DNA from: GCA-002282575 sp964416645
Lineage (GTDB): Bacteria; Pseudomonadota; Gammaproteobacteria; Thiomicrospirales; Thiomicrospiraceae
Length of the DNA stretch: 22,197 nt
Direction of reading: 5' to 3'
Assembly: GCA_964416645.1 (NCBI GenBank)
Contig: CAYQEZ010000032.1
Span: 1-22,197, forward strand
Every line of letters begins with the position of its first letter. Within the stretch, counting starts at the first letter, position 1. Under the pieces are notes generated by a model that had not been told where the DNA came from, did no database searches, and saw only the letters and a list, made by a program, of their open reading frames with translations. A program made the translations under genes and the position numbers. Positions 1 to 6,962 of the stretch are shown piece after piece.

Positions 1-84
1 CGCAGCCGCCATCAAGGCATTGATGTGATCACCAATGATGCCCTTAAGAAAATTGGGTATCCGCATTTTAGTGTTGATGTCTAA
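1..84 (+). pseudogene. 3' end of an unidentified plus-strand reading frame, cut by the mobile element
   Basis: One plus-strand frame is open from the window edge to a TAA at 82-84; the other two plus frames hit stops within about 30 bases. About 18 residues (ending DALKKI) come from outside the element. The last 9 or so residues and the stop are read from inside the element's left inverted repeat, so if this is a gene its natural C-terminus has been replaced. It is the only candidate plus-strand gene and would converge on the flagellar block. I do not recognise the family and the fragment is too short to assign. It may also be a chance open frame. Confidence 0.35.
55..78. repeat. left terminal inverted repeat of the element
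   Basis: This is a perfect 24-bp match, in opposite orientation, to 3781-3804. It begins GGG, and ISL3-family ends typically begin with GG. It lies just past the 3' end of the transposase gene and also supplies the stop region of the plus-strand fragment at 1-84. Confidence 0.9.
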
Positions 85-86
85 GT

Positions 87-1427
87 TTATTCAGATTCAA
101 TAAGTGCAATTAGCTTGTTAATATCCACACCATAGTTTTTCTCTGTCGGTGTTGACGAACCTGAAAAACCATCTCCATAACCACAATAATCGGTCATCGT
201 TCTAGACATTGCGAATGTGCTAGAGAAATCTCTTCTTCTCTCAAACTTAGGCTTAACTTTTTCTTTTTTGAATAATCCTTCAGAGAATAGCATTTTGGCA
301 CGCAGCGCCTCAAAACTGTAGCCACGTCCTTTGCGGTTTGTGGCTCGAATCAGGTTGTTGAGTGATTCGGTATAGGCGTTGGTGATGCGATGATCAAAGT
401 AGTTCATAATCCACGGATGCCAATTCTCGCAGGTTCGTGTTAGGTCTGCAAAATCTAGTAACAGTTCGGACGGAATACTGGTTAACCAAGCTTGATAGCG
501 TTGCTGTGCTTCTGTTTTACTGGCAGCTTCGTAAATACCGTAAAAGCCTTCTTTAAGTCGATAAGCCTGTGCCAACAGTGGGTAGTTAAGCGCCCATCCT
601 GAAAGTAAAAAAGCTTCTTGTTCGGTTAAGTCAGGTTCACGCTTTAATAGAATGAAGCGGTCGTGCATGAGTAAGCGACGTTCTTTGGCTGTCAGTGACT
701 CACGCAAGGACTTGCGGACTGACTCTAGCGCATTATTCGCCATACGCACCACATGGAACTTGTCGATGATGATTTTGGCTTGTGGTATCACTTGTTGGCA
801 GGCTTCGCGGTAAGGCTTCCACATATCCATCGTGACGTATTGAACCGTTTCTTTACCTTTTAGATTGCTTAGGTAATGAATAATGGTTTCTTTATTGCGG
901 TTCACCAGCAAGTCAACAATGGTGTTGTTTTGCACGTTAGCAATAACACCACGAGGCTTGATGAGATGAATTTCATCCATACCCAGCCACTGAGGAGTTG
1001 CAAACTTAATCTTACTTTCTAAGTCAGCTACATAGTCATTAAAAACCGATTTTACGGTATTCTCAGTAACACCTATGTCATCAGCAATACTAATAAAGGT
1101 TCTTCTTATTGATTCCTTGCCAACCCATGAAATAAGCCTGTTAGTCATGTTTCGCTTGTCATCAACATCATGCAAGCGCTCAATAAATGTTTTATTGCAC
1201 GATTTGCACTTAAATCGACTTGAGTTAACGTAAATGCCAACACGCTTTGCATGAACAGGCAAGTCCCTTACAAGGCGTTCTTTTGAACCAAAGCCAACGA
1301 TATTGTGCGAATGACAATGTGGGCATATTTGTGGCTTTCGTGTCGTTTCAGCTTTAATGTGATAGCTGTAATCATCTTCTTCGACCTGAAGTACGTTAAA
1401 GCTTTTTAGGTTGAGGATATTAGGCAT
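87..1427 (-). CDS. tnpA: ISL3-family transposase
   Basis: A 446-residue DDE transposase that would cut and join the element ends at 55-78 and 3781-3804. Visible parts: an N-terminal zinc-finger-like motif with C35-x2-C38 and C74-x2-C77; a helix-turn-helix region at about 100-130 (ADDIGVTENTVKSVF); then the DDE_Tnp_ISL3 catalytic core with likely D151 (in GMDEIHLIKPRG), D201 (in VTMDMWKPY) and E354 (in NAYTESLNNLIR). The RKGRGYSFEALRAKML stretch after the glutamate is typical of the family. Length is normal and no frameshift or stop is seen, so it appears intact. A polar tail of about 45 residues follows the core. The ATG lies 2 nt after the TAA of the upstream endonuclease gene, with no recognisable Shine-Dalgarno sequence before it. 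Translation may therefore depend on ribosomes finishing the endonuclease gene (inference). Confidence 0.93.
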   Translation of the reverse strand: MPNILNLKSFNVLQVEEDDYSYHIKAETTRKPQICPHCHSHNIVGFGSKERLVRDLPVHAKRVGIYVNSSRFKCKSCNKTFIERLHDVDDKRNMTNRLISWVGKESIRRTFISIADDIGVTENTVKSVFNDYVADLESKIKFATPQWLGMDEIHLIKPRGVIANVQNNTIVDLLVNRNKETIIHYLSNLKGKETVQYVTMDMWKPYREACQQVIPQAKIIIDKFHVVRMANNALESVRKSLRESLTAKERRLLMHDRFILLKREPDLTEQEAFLLSGWALNYPLLAQAYRLKEGFYGIYEAASKTEAQQRYQAWLTSIPSELLLDFADLTRTCENWHPWIMNYFDHRITNAYTESLNNLIRATNRKGRGYSFEALRAKMLFSEGLFKKEKVKPKFERRRDFSSTFAMSRTMTDYCGYGDGFSGSSTPTEKNYGVDINKLIALIESE

Positions 1428-1429
1428 GA

Positions 1430-2599
1430 TTAACGATTAATAGCAGTTTTTACATGCTGTATGAATGATTCTACACTTAACAAACGATTTTTATCTTCAC
1501 TCGTAAAATGGTTGTGCCTATCCTCGGGCACAACAAGCGTTATATTGGCCTTTGCAATTTCCTGCATTTGATTGGTTGAAATGCCTTCTTGAAGCGTCAG
1601 TAAGTGCTTGTGTTGTATTCTTGGTGCTTCTTTAGTCACTTGCCGCCATCTATCTTTGCAGGTTGTTTTGATCCCCAATACAAACAGCTTATCATCTGGC
1701 CAAGATTTATCGTTATAGGCTAAAGCACTAGGAATAATAATATCGGGTTTGGTGTCGTCAACATTCGCCTGGTTATCGAATGGGATGCCAGATGATTCAA
1801 GTAAATAGGCTACGTGGTGCTCCAGTGATTTGCCTGCTCGTGCTTTTCTGCGCTGTAACACAGTTTGTGCAGTCACCAAAAACTCATCAATAGAACCAAA
1901 CAGATTGTGTAAAAATGGTTGATAAACTTTTCGTTCTACCGTCCTGAATAAGGCATATTCAGCCTCAACAAGCATAGATAATTGTTTATCTGTAGGATGA
2001 TTCATGAAGTTGGCTGCACATTCAATCAAGGCACGTTTAGATTCTTGCGCAAAGTCTTTTGTTGGTGGGAAATCCGTTAAGTTTTGTACAAATAAAGTAA
2101 ATCGTCGTTCAAGGCATTCCTCTTCACTTTCTTGTACTTGATTAACGTCATAAACAGCCCAGCGATTGATAATTTCAATACCGATATAGGCTTGATAGTT
2201 TTCAATGTCTTCATCGGTTTCTAAAATATAAGCGTAAAATTGAGTGAGTGTTGCTGGAACCAATACCAGTAGTGCTCCTAATTTGTTTGGCTGTAACGCT
2301 TCAAAATTCCTGATGCTGTTAAATCCCGTCAGCCGATACTCGCTTCGTGTGCCTGTTCCATACCATTTAACCGTTGATTGCGTTTGAACACCAAAATACC
2401 AATCTACAGTTACAACATGATTGTGGTTTGATCCCTTGGTTGGCTCAAATGGGGTAAAGTGCCGCCAAGACTTTTTAGAAAGATAAAAACCTTTTTGATG
2501 CCCACCTGTAAGCCCTAGGTCGTTAGGAGAAATGTATTTTAGGATCGCCTTGCCACAGGAAAGACTTTTTTCTATGGCTTGCTCACATACTAGCGACAT
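1430..2599 (-). CDS. EcoRII-like type IIE restriction endonuclease
   Basis: A 389-residue relative of EcoRII, which cleaves CCWGG and needs a second, effector copy of the site. The N-terminal part holds LSANDTGATGGHQ-like sequence (here NDLGLTGGHQKGFYL, residues 26-40), matching the B3-like effector-binding domain EcoRII-N. The C-terminal part (about 245-389) matches the EcoRII-C nuclease domain: RAGKSLE, KPDIIIPS, AYNDKSW, GIKTTCKDRWRQV and HLLTLQEGIS. From my recollection of EcoRII, catalytic residues E271, D299, Y308 and K324 correspond here to E260, D286, Y295 and K311, with matching spacing. All four are present, so the enzyme looks active. Length is close to EcoRII (about 400 residues). 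The gene starts 17 bp inside the end of the methyltransferase gene and ends 2 nt before the transposase start. CCWGG specificity is inferred from homology. Confidence 0.92.
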   Translation of the reverse strand: MSLVCEQAIEKSLSCGKAILKYISPNDLGLTGGHQKGFYLSKKSWRHFTPFEPTKGSNHNHVVTVDWYFGVQTQSTVKWYGTGTRSEYRLTGFNSIRNFEALQPNKLGALLVLVPATLTQFYAYILETDEDIENYQAYIGIEIINRWAVYDVNQVQESEEECLERRFTLFVQNLTDFPPTKDFAQESKRALIECAANFMNHPTDKQLSMLVEAEYALFRTVERKVYQPFLHNLFGSIDEFLVTAQTVLQRRKARAGKSLEHHVAYLLESSGIPFDNQANVDDTKPDIIIPSALAYNDKSWPDDKLFVLGIKTTCKDRWRQVTKEAPRIQHKHLLTLQEGISTNQMQEIAKANITLVVPEDRHNHFTSEDKNRLLSVESFIQHVKTAINR

Positions 2600-3677
2600 G
2601 ACGCACTACCGCTGAAGATTGAATAACAGAACGAACCCTGGGCGCTTTTCTTCTGTTTGTTTCGTTGATAGCCGTAATCATTAGACTGGCAACATGTGCA
2701 ATAGCAGGTACAACAACAGAATTACCGAATTGCTTGTAAGCTCTTGTGTTCGATACTGGAATCACAAACGAATCAGGGAACCCCATTAAGCGAGCACACT
2801 CTCTAGGTGTTAATTTTCGAGGGTTTTTATCTGCCCCTTGATGCAGTAATATTTCAGAACCGTCCTTATAATATCGTGCCGACAAGGTTCTGGTGGTTGT
2901 CGTTTCTGGCGTCACTAGCCCATAACCAAAGCCATTGCCTTTTTCTTTATGCTTTTGGGCATAATTTTGTAAATAAGCCCACAAGCCATCAGAAAGTGTG
3001 AATGAATCAAGCTGTTGTTGTTTATCATAGTCAAAAAATCGTCCCATGTCATGACTGATAACTGGCTCAGTACCATCGTTTTTATGCAATATTGACGACA
3101 AAGCACGAGAACCTTTAGGTGGTAATACGTCAGTCCACGAGAATTTGATATTCTCTTCCTTTTTGAAGCCAACAATGATAATTCGCTCTCGGTGCTGTGG
3201 TACAAAATGCGCACCATCAATAACCTTGAAATGAATATCGTAACCAAGCTCTAATAAAGCTCGCTTGATTACTTCAAAGGTTTTACCTTTGTCGTGAGAG
3301 GTTAGATTTTTAACGTTTTCCAACAAAAATGCCTTTGGTTGCTTTGCTTCGATGATGCGACACACATCAAAAAACAATGTACCTTGGGTTTCACAAGCAA
3401 ATCCATGCGCTCTGCCGAGGGAGTTCTTTTTGGATACCCCAGCAATGGAAAATGGTTGACATGGGAAGCCAGCCAAAAGGATGTCATGATCTGGTACGCT
3501 TGCTGCATCAACTTGAGTTATGTCGCCAGTAATATCATGGCTATCAGCAAAATTGGCTTTATAGGTTTTCTGTGCGTAAGCATCCCATTCGCTTGTAAAT
3601 ACACATTTGCCGCCGAGTGGTTCAAATGCCTGTCTTATGCCGCCGATCCCCGCAAATAGATCAATAAATCGAAACAT
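2583..3677 (-). CDS. DNA (cytosine-5) methyltransferase, Dcm/M.EcoRII type
   Basis: A 5-methylcytosine methyltransferase expected to protect the sites cut by the adjacent endonuclease, probably CCWGG. The motifs run in canonical order: motif I FIDLFAGIGG (residues 4-13 from the chosen ATG), motif IV GFPCQPFS with the catalytic Cys73, motif VI ENVKNL (120-125), motif VIII QHRERI (161-166), a variable target-recognition region (about 180-285), motif IX PRECARLMGFPD (291-302) and motif X QFGNSVVVP (316-324). The stretch from SIAGVSKKNSLGRAHGF onward is very close to E. coli Dcm. At 364 residues it lacks the N-terminal extension of about 80-90 residues found in Dcm and M.EcoRII. I chose the ATG at 3677 because the protein then begins directly before motif I; the frame extends upstream to a GTG at 3701. 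It is first in the operon, so methylase is made before nuclease. Confidence 0.94.
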   Translation of the reverse strand: MFRFIDLFAGIGGIRQAFEPLGGKCVFTSEWDAYAQKTYKANFADSHDITGDITQVDAASVPDHDILLAGFPCQPFSIAGVSKKNSLGRAHGFACETQGTLFFDVCRIIEAKQPKAFLLENVKNLTSHDKGKTFEVIKRALLELGYDIHFKVIDGAHFVPQHRERIIIVGFKKEENIKFSWTDVLPPKGSRALSSILHKNDGTEPVISHDMGRFFDYDKQQQLDSFTLSDGLWAYLQNYAQKHKEKGNGFGYGLVTPETTTTRTLSARYYKDGSEILLHQGADKNPRKLTPRECARLMGFPDSFVIPVSNTRAYKQFGNSVVVPAIAHVASLMITAINETNRRKAPRVRSVIQSSAVVRHVASM

Positions 3678-3715
3678 AACAAACCGCCCGGACAACAACA
3701 CTAAAATTAGATTTT

Positions 3716-3744
3716 ATTGTATCTTGTTAAGGAGCTGTTAGCAA
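3716..3744 (-). promoter_or_regulatory. sigma70-type promoter of the R-M/transposase operon
   Basis: Read on the minus strand: -35 TTGCTA (3739-3744), a 17-bp spacer, and -10 TACAAT (3716-3721). This is one base from TATAAT with optimal spacing. Transcription would start near 3709, about 30 bases before the methyltransferase ATG at 3677. The promoter lies inside the right inverted repeat, so the element carries its own promoter. No separate controller (C) protein gene is present. Confidence 0.65.
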
Positions 3745-3780
3745 GACGAAAAATTTGTTTTTGAGATGCGTTCAGCGAGT

Positions 3781-3804
3781 ATCAACACTAAAATGCGGAT
3801 ACCC
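3781..3804. repeat. right terminal inverted repeat of the element
   Basis: Perfect reverse complement of 55-78; the outermost bases are CCC at 3802-3804. It marks the junction with the chemotaxis block. The cheW stop codon is 54 bases away, so the insertion left cheW intact. Confidence 0.9.
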
Positions 3805-3814
3805 AAATAAACTT

Positions 3815-3857
3815 GGGAAGTCTAAAAACAAGCGAAGCGAGGTTTTTAGAGGTTCCC
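3815..3857 (-). repeat. dispersed hairpin repeat, copy 1, directly after cheW
   Basis: A 43-bp imperfect palindrome with outer arms GGGAA/TTCCC and inner arms TCTAAAAAC/GTTTTTAGA around a CGAAGCGA-type loop. It starts 1 base after the cheW stop. A closely related 44-bp copy lies at 14422-14465, just after fliQ. The shared core is GTCTAAAAA, then CGAAG-YGA, then GTTTTTAG. It can form a stable RNA hairpin at the 3' end of the cheW message, but no clear U-run follows, so transcription termination is uncertain. It could instead stabilise the mRNA or be a REP-like element. Confidence 0.7.
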
Positions 3858-3858
3858 T

Positions 3859-4398
3859 TTAGAATAAATCATCATCCCCAGCCAAACTAACCGAGGGCGA
3901 AGCCATCAAACCACCGCTTAGCTGACTATCAAAAAACTTCATCGCATCAATAATGATAATCACCCCTTCATCAGCAGCATGACTCACACCTTGAATCATA
4001 CGATTACTCGCATCATCACCGACGCCACTGATTGCATCAATCCCCTCTTCTTGTATATCTCGAACCTCTTTGACCTCATCGACCAACAAACCCAAGGCTT
4101 GCCCTTGTTGTTCGACAATAATAATTCGAGACAAATCCGTTAATGATGAGCTAGGTAATTTAAAAAACTGCCGAGTATCGAGCACAGAGACAATAACCCC
4201 GCGCACATTAATAACACCCAATACATCATAAGGAGCACCAGGAACAGGTCGAATTTCGCCCACTCTCAGCACTTCTCGCACATTTTGCACATTAACACCG
4301 TAGCTTTCAGTATCGAGACGAAACAAGACGCAACGAACGTAACTGCCCTCGTATTCTTGATCGACCATATTGGTGATTGACATATCAAACTCTTTCAT
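3859..4398 (-). CDS. cheW: chemotaxis coupling protein CheW
   Basis: This protein links chemoreceptors to the kinase CheA at the cytoplasmic signalling array. The 179 residues hold one CheW (SH3-like) domain from about residue 19 to 160: RCVLFRLDTESYGVNV, VREVLR, VPGAPYDVLGVINVRGVIVSVLDTR, LGLLVDEVKEV and GVIIIIDAMKF are all typical. A short acidic tail (GDDDLF) follows. It begins 5 bases after the cheA stop, so it is co-transcribed and probably coupled. A second ATG at 4383 (residue 6) has a GAAAGAG a few bases upstream and may be the real start. It directly follows cheA with no cheB between, unlike the Pseudomonas order. Confidence 0.93.
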   Translation of the reverse strand: MKEFDMSITNMVDQEYEGSYVRCVLFRLDTESYGVNVQNVREVLRVGEIRPVPGAPYDVLGVINVRGVIVSVLDTRQFFKLPSSSLTDLSRIIIVEQQGQALGLLVDEVKEVRDIQEEGIDAISGVGDDASNRMIQGVSHAADEGVIIIIDAMKFFDSQLSGGLMASPSVSLAGDDDLF

Positions 4399-4403
4399 AA
4401 TGT

Positions 4404-6380
4404 TTAAAACCTGTTCATCATACCAGGCAAATCGAGAATAAGGGCAATGCGACCATCCCCTGTAATGGTGGCACCAGCATAGCCTTGCACACCTTGTAAT
4501 TTAGCACCAAGCGGTTTAATCACCACTTCTTCCTGACCACGAACATGATCTACAATTAATCCCACCATGACGGTTCCAATATTCACAATCACCACCTTAG
4601 CATGATCTAGTGGCTCATGACTGGTATGAGACGACAACCACTCTCTCATAAAATACAATGGGATACTACGTGAACGTAAACGCACCATCATACGTCCATC
4701 AATACGATTACTCTGACTTGCATCATAATCAAAAATTTCCTGCACAGCAGTGAGTGGAATGGCATAATTAAACGCGCCCACTCCCACCATCAGCGTCGGT
4801 AAAATAGCCAGCGTTAAAGGAACACGAATATTAAAAATCGTACCTTCGCCCAACACAGAATGAATATCGATACTACCATTCAGTTTGTTAATGGTGCTCT
4901 TCACCACATCCATACCAACACCGCGCCCCGAAACATCGGAAATTTCGGTTTTGGTAGAAAATCCGGGCATCAGAATCAACTCAAAAGCTGACTTATCATC
5001 TAACTGCGCTGCTGTCATTTCATCAATCAGGCCTTTTTCAATAGCCTTCTGACGAAGGAAATCAGCGTTCATACCCTTACCATCATCGGTAATGGTCAAT
5101 AGAATATGATCACCCTCTTGTTGTGCTGAAAGAATAAGCTTACCCACTCGCGGCTTACCCTGACTTTCCCGAGTTTGAGGGTCTTCCACACCATGATCAA
5201 CCGCATTACGCACCAAGTGTACCAACGGATCAGCCAGTGCTTCGACGAGATTCTTGTCTAAATCGGTATCTTCACCCACCAGCTCAAGCTCAATTTCTTT
5301 GCCAAGCTTGCGGGCCAAATCGCGAACTACTCGAGGAAAACGGCTAAACACCTTTTTAACGGGTTGCATACGCGTCTTCATCACCGACGCTTGCAAATCC
5401 ATCGTCACGTGGTCTAAATTAGCGACCACGGCTGATACTTCTTCGTTTTGCAACAGAGTTCGTAAATTGAGTAAACGGTTACGAACCAACACCAACTCAC
5501 CAACCAAATTCATGATTTCGTCTAGGCGCTTGGTATCCACGCGCACTGTCGACTCAGCCTCTTCACCCGCCTTGGCAACCACCGCAGGTTTTGCTGCAGG
5601 TTTAGCGGCTGGAACAACTGGCTTAACAGGCTCAGCCACAACAGGAGAAGCAACCACTGCTGCAGGTGTCGAACCAGCAAGGACTCCAACCGCTTTTGCT
5701 GCATCCAAGGCAGCCTCTTGGGCAGATTTACCCGACTGCAAACCAGCCAACATAGCCTCAAATTCTTCGTCCGTAATTTCACCATCAGGATCTAAACCAG
5801 CAACGAAAGTCGATGCGGGCATCTTTGTCGGCGCCGCTTCCTGGTCTGCCATAACCAACATATCACGCTGATTGAGTAGCGCTTCAAACTCTTCATCGGA
5901 AATCTCACCATCGGGATCCACGCCTTCTGGTAAAGCCAGTTTAATGGCAGGAGCAGTCACGACTTCAACAGGTGCTACCACTTCAACTGATGATGCCATC
6001 TCACCTTTCACAGCGGCATCCAATTCTGCCAACAAACTAACATCGGCAGCTTCTAGCTCACGCTCACCCGCCTGCAACGCTTGGATCATGCGGCCAATCA
6101 CATCATAGGCTTGTAGAACCACATCAACATTGCCACCCGCATACTCACGTTCGCCATTGCGAATTTTATCGAACAAATTCTCAGCACGATGACACAGCTC
6201 AACTAATGGTGTGACACCAATAAACCCTGCGCCACCTTTAATGGTATGAAAACCACGAAAAATAGCATTCAATAAATCGGCATTATGGGGATCACGCTCC
6301 AGCTCTACCAGCTGTTCGTTCAAGTTTTCGTAAAGCTCACCCGCTTCGACCAAAAAGTCTTGTAAAATTTCCTCGTCCAC
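4404..6380 (-). CDS. cheA: chemotaxis histidine kinase CheA
   Basis: This kinase autophosphorylates in response to receptors and passes phosphate to CheY. The 658-residue protein has an N-terminal HPt (P1) domain with the phospho-accepting His45 in FHTIKGGAGF; a long Ala/Pro/Val-rich linker (about 130-275); a dimerisation helix pair (P3, about 276-345); the ATPase core (P4) with N-box HLVRNAVDHGVE (388-399), DDGKGM (432-437) and GRGVGMDVV (485-493); and a CheW-like P5 domain to the end. No recognisable P2 CheY-binding domain is present. Instead the linker holds two copies of an acidic motif, DPDGEISDEEFEALL (155-169) and DPDGEITDEEFEAML (197-211). The start is GTG at 6380, with AGGAG 7 bases upstream (6388-6392). 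Confidence 0.97.
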   Translation of the reverse strand: MDEEILQDFLVEAGELYENLNEQLVELERDPHNADLLNAIFRGFHTIKGGAGFIGVTPLVELCHRAENLFDKIRNGEREYAGGNVDVVLQAYDVIGRMIQALQAGERELEAADVSLLAELDAAVKGEMASSVEVVAPVEVVTAPAIKLALPEGVDPDGEISDEEFEALLNQRDMLVMADQEAAPTKMPASTFVAGLDPDGEITDEEFEAMLAGLQSGKSAQEAALDAAKAVGVLAGSTPAAVVASPVVAEPVKPVVPAAKPAAKPAVVAKAGEEAESTVRVDTKRLDEIMNLVGELVLVRNRLLNLRTLLQNEEVSAVVANLDHVTMDLQASVMKTRMQPVKKVFSRFPRVVRDLARKLGKEIELELVGEDTDLDKNLVEALADPLVHLVRNAVDHGVEDPQTRESQGKPRVGKLILSAQQEGDHILLTITDDGKGMNADFLRQKAIEKGLIDEMTAAQLDDKSAFELILMPGFSTKTEISDVSGRGVGMDVVKSTINKLNGSIDIHSVLGEGTIFNIRVPLTLAILPTLMVGVGAFNYAIPLTAVQEIFDYDASQSNRIDGRMMVRLRSRSIPLYFMREWLSSHTSHEPLDHAKVVIVNIGTVMVGLIVDHVRGQEEVVIKPLGAKLQGVQGYAGATITGDGRIALILDLPGMMNRF

Positions 6381-6387
6381 GACGTGA

Positions 6388-6419
6388 CTCCTGTTTCATG
6401 GTCAAGCCGCCATGGCTTG
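6388..6419 (-). promoter_or_regulatory. cheA ribosome-binding site with adjacent small hairpin
   Basis: AGGAG (minus strand, 6388-6392) lies 7 bases before the cheA GTG start and decides that start. Just upstream, CAAGCC (6403-6408) and GGCTTG (6414-6419) form a 6-bp stem with a 5-base loop in the leader RNA. The hairpin could affect cheA translation, but this is inference. Confidence 0.45.
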
Positions 6420-6486
6420 CCTATAGTAAGGGAATTCAATAGCATTTCCCGATCTTGATGACTACTACAAGCAAATTTCGTACCAA

Positions 6487-6942
6487 CTACAAGCCCATCT
6501 CGGCAAGCAGATCATCCACATCTTGTTGTCCTTTGGCTCGACCCTGTTTTTCATCCGCCAATACAGCTGGACCAAAACCAGCACTAGCTGGCTTATCGGC
6601 ATTCGACCCATTAAGTTGAGCGTCTCGATCAAGCCGTTGCAAATCTTGCAAAACTTGTTGCAAAACTTGCCCCGTAATGTCTTGGTAACTTTGCACCATC
6701 AACATTTCGGTTAAACGATGTTGAACCGCTTCAATCGCCTGCGTGATCTGCTGCAATAACTCTGCATTAACCTCATCGTTACTAAGCAAATTGGTTTGCA
6801 TCTGCAACACAATTTTCAAATTATCCAGTGTCGATAAAGATTCTTCTGTAAGCATTAAGGTTTGTTGAACCGCTGACTCTTTAGTAGACATGACATAGTT
6901 AATGCGCTCACTCATTTCATCGATATGTTGGCCTGTCGTCAT
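6487..6942 (-). CDS. cheZ: CheY-P phosphatase CheZ, compact form
   Basis: This protein dephosphorylates CheY-P. Two hallmarks are present: the catalytic segment SYQDITGQ, with D88 and Q92 corresponding to E. coli D143 and Q147, and the C-terminal CheY-binding tail DDLLAEMGL (compare DDLLDSLGF in E. coli). From the ATG at 6942 the protein is 151 residues, against 214 in E. coli. The first ~45 residues of E. coli CheZ are missing, and the helical hairpin between ERINYVM and the catalytic segment is shortened. I chose 6942 because GGGAGAG lies about 8 bases upstream. The longer frame to an ATG at 6978 would start inside the loop of a terminator hairpin and adds 12 unlikely residues. It lies between cheY and cheA, with a 106-bp gap before cheA. 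Confidence 0.9.
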   Translation of the reverse strand: MTTGQHIDEMSERINYVMSTKESAVQQTLMLTEESLSTLDNLKIVLQMQTNLLSNDEVNAELLQQITQAIEAVQHRLTEMLMVQSYQDITGQVLQQVLQDLQRLDRDAQLNGSNADKPASAGFGPAVLADEKQGRAKGQQDVDDLLAEMGL

Positions 6943-6962
6943 TTTCTCTCTCCCGAAGGCAT

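Larger units (their letters stand above)
55..3804 (-). mobile_element. ISL3-family element carrying an EcoRII-like restriction-modification system
   Basis: A 24-bp sequence at 55-78 (starts GGGTATCCGC, ends TGTTGAT) recurs as a perfect reverse complement at 3781-3804. One further pair of bases on each side (53-54 and 3805-3806) also matches. Between them lie only three genes, all on the minus strand: a methyltransferase, an endonuclease and an ISL3-type transposase. The transposase stop is 8 bases inside the left repeat and the operon promoter lies 37 bases inside the right repeat, so the unit is tightly packed. No second copy of the repeat was seen around 1430, so the R-M genes sit inside the element rather than beside a simple IS. 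ISL3 elements usually make 8-bp target duplications. The 8 bases outside the ends (47-54 and 3805-3812) do not match, which suggests rearrangement after insertion or an atypical event. Confidence 0.85.

Noticed and set aside
2915..3659. Extra open frames on both strands within the methylase gene
   Set aside because: The methylase motifs run unbroken through the whole region in one frame; the others are shadows.
47..3812. 8-bp target-site duplication of the element
   Set aside because: The bases flanking the two ends were compared at both possible end positions (with and without the extra TT/AA) and do not match.
5254..5871. Plus-strand open frame of about 200 codons opposite cheA
   Set aside because: It is antisense to the Ala/Pro-rich linker of cheA, is Ser/Thr-rich as expected for a shadow frame, and has no domain or ribosome-binding site.
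5760..5920. True calcium-binding EF-hands in CheA
   Set aside because: Position 1 of the loop is Gly in both copies and no flanking EF helices are evident. Kept only as a resemblance.
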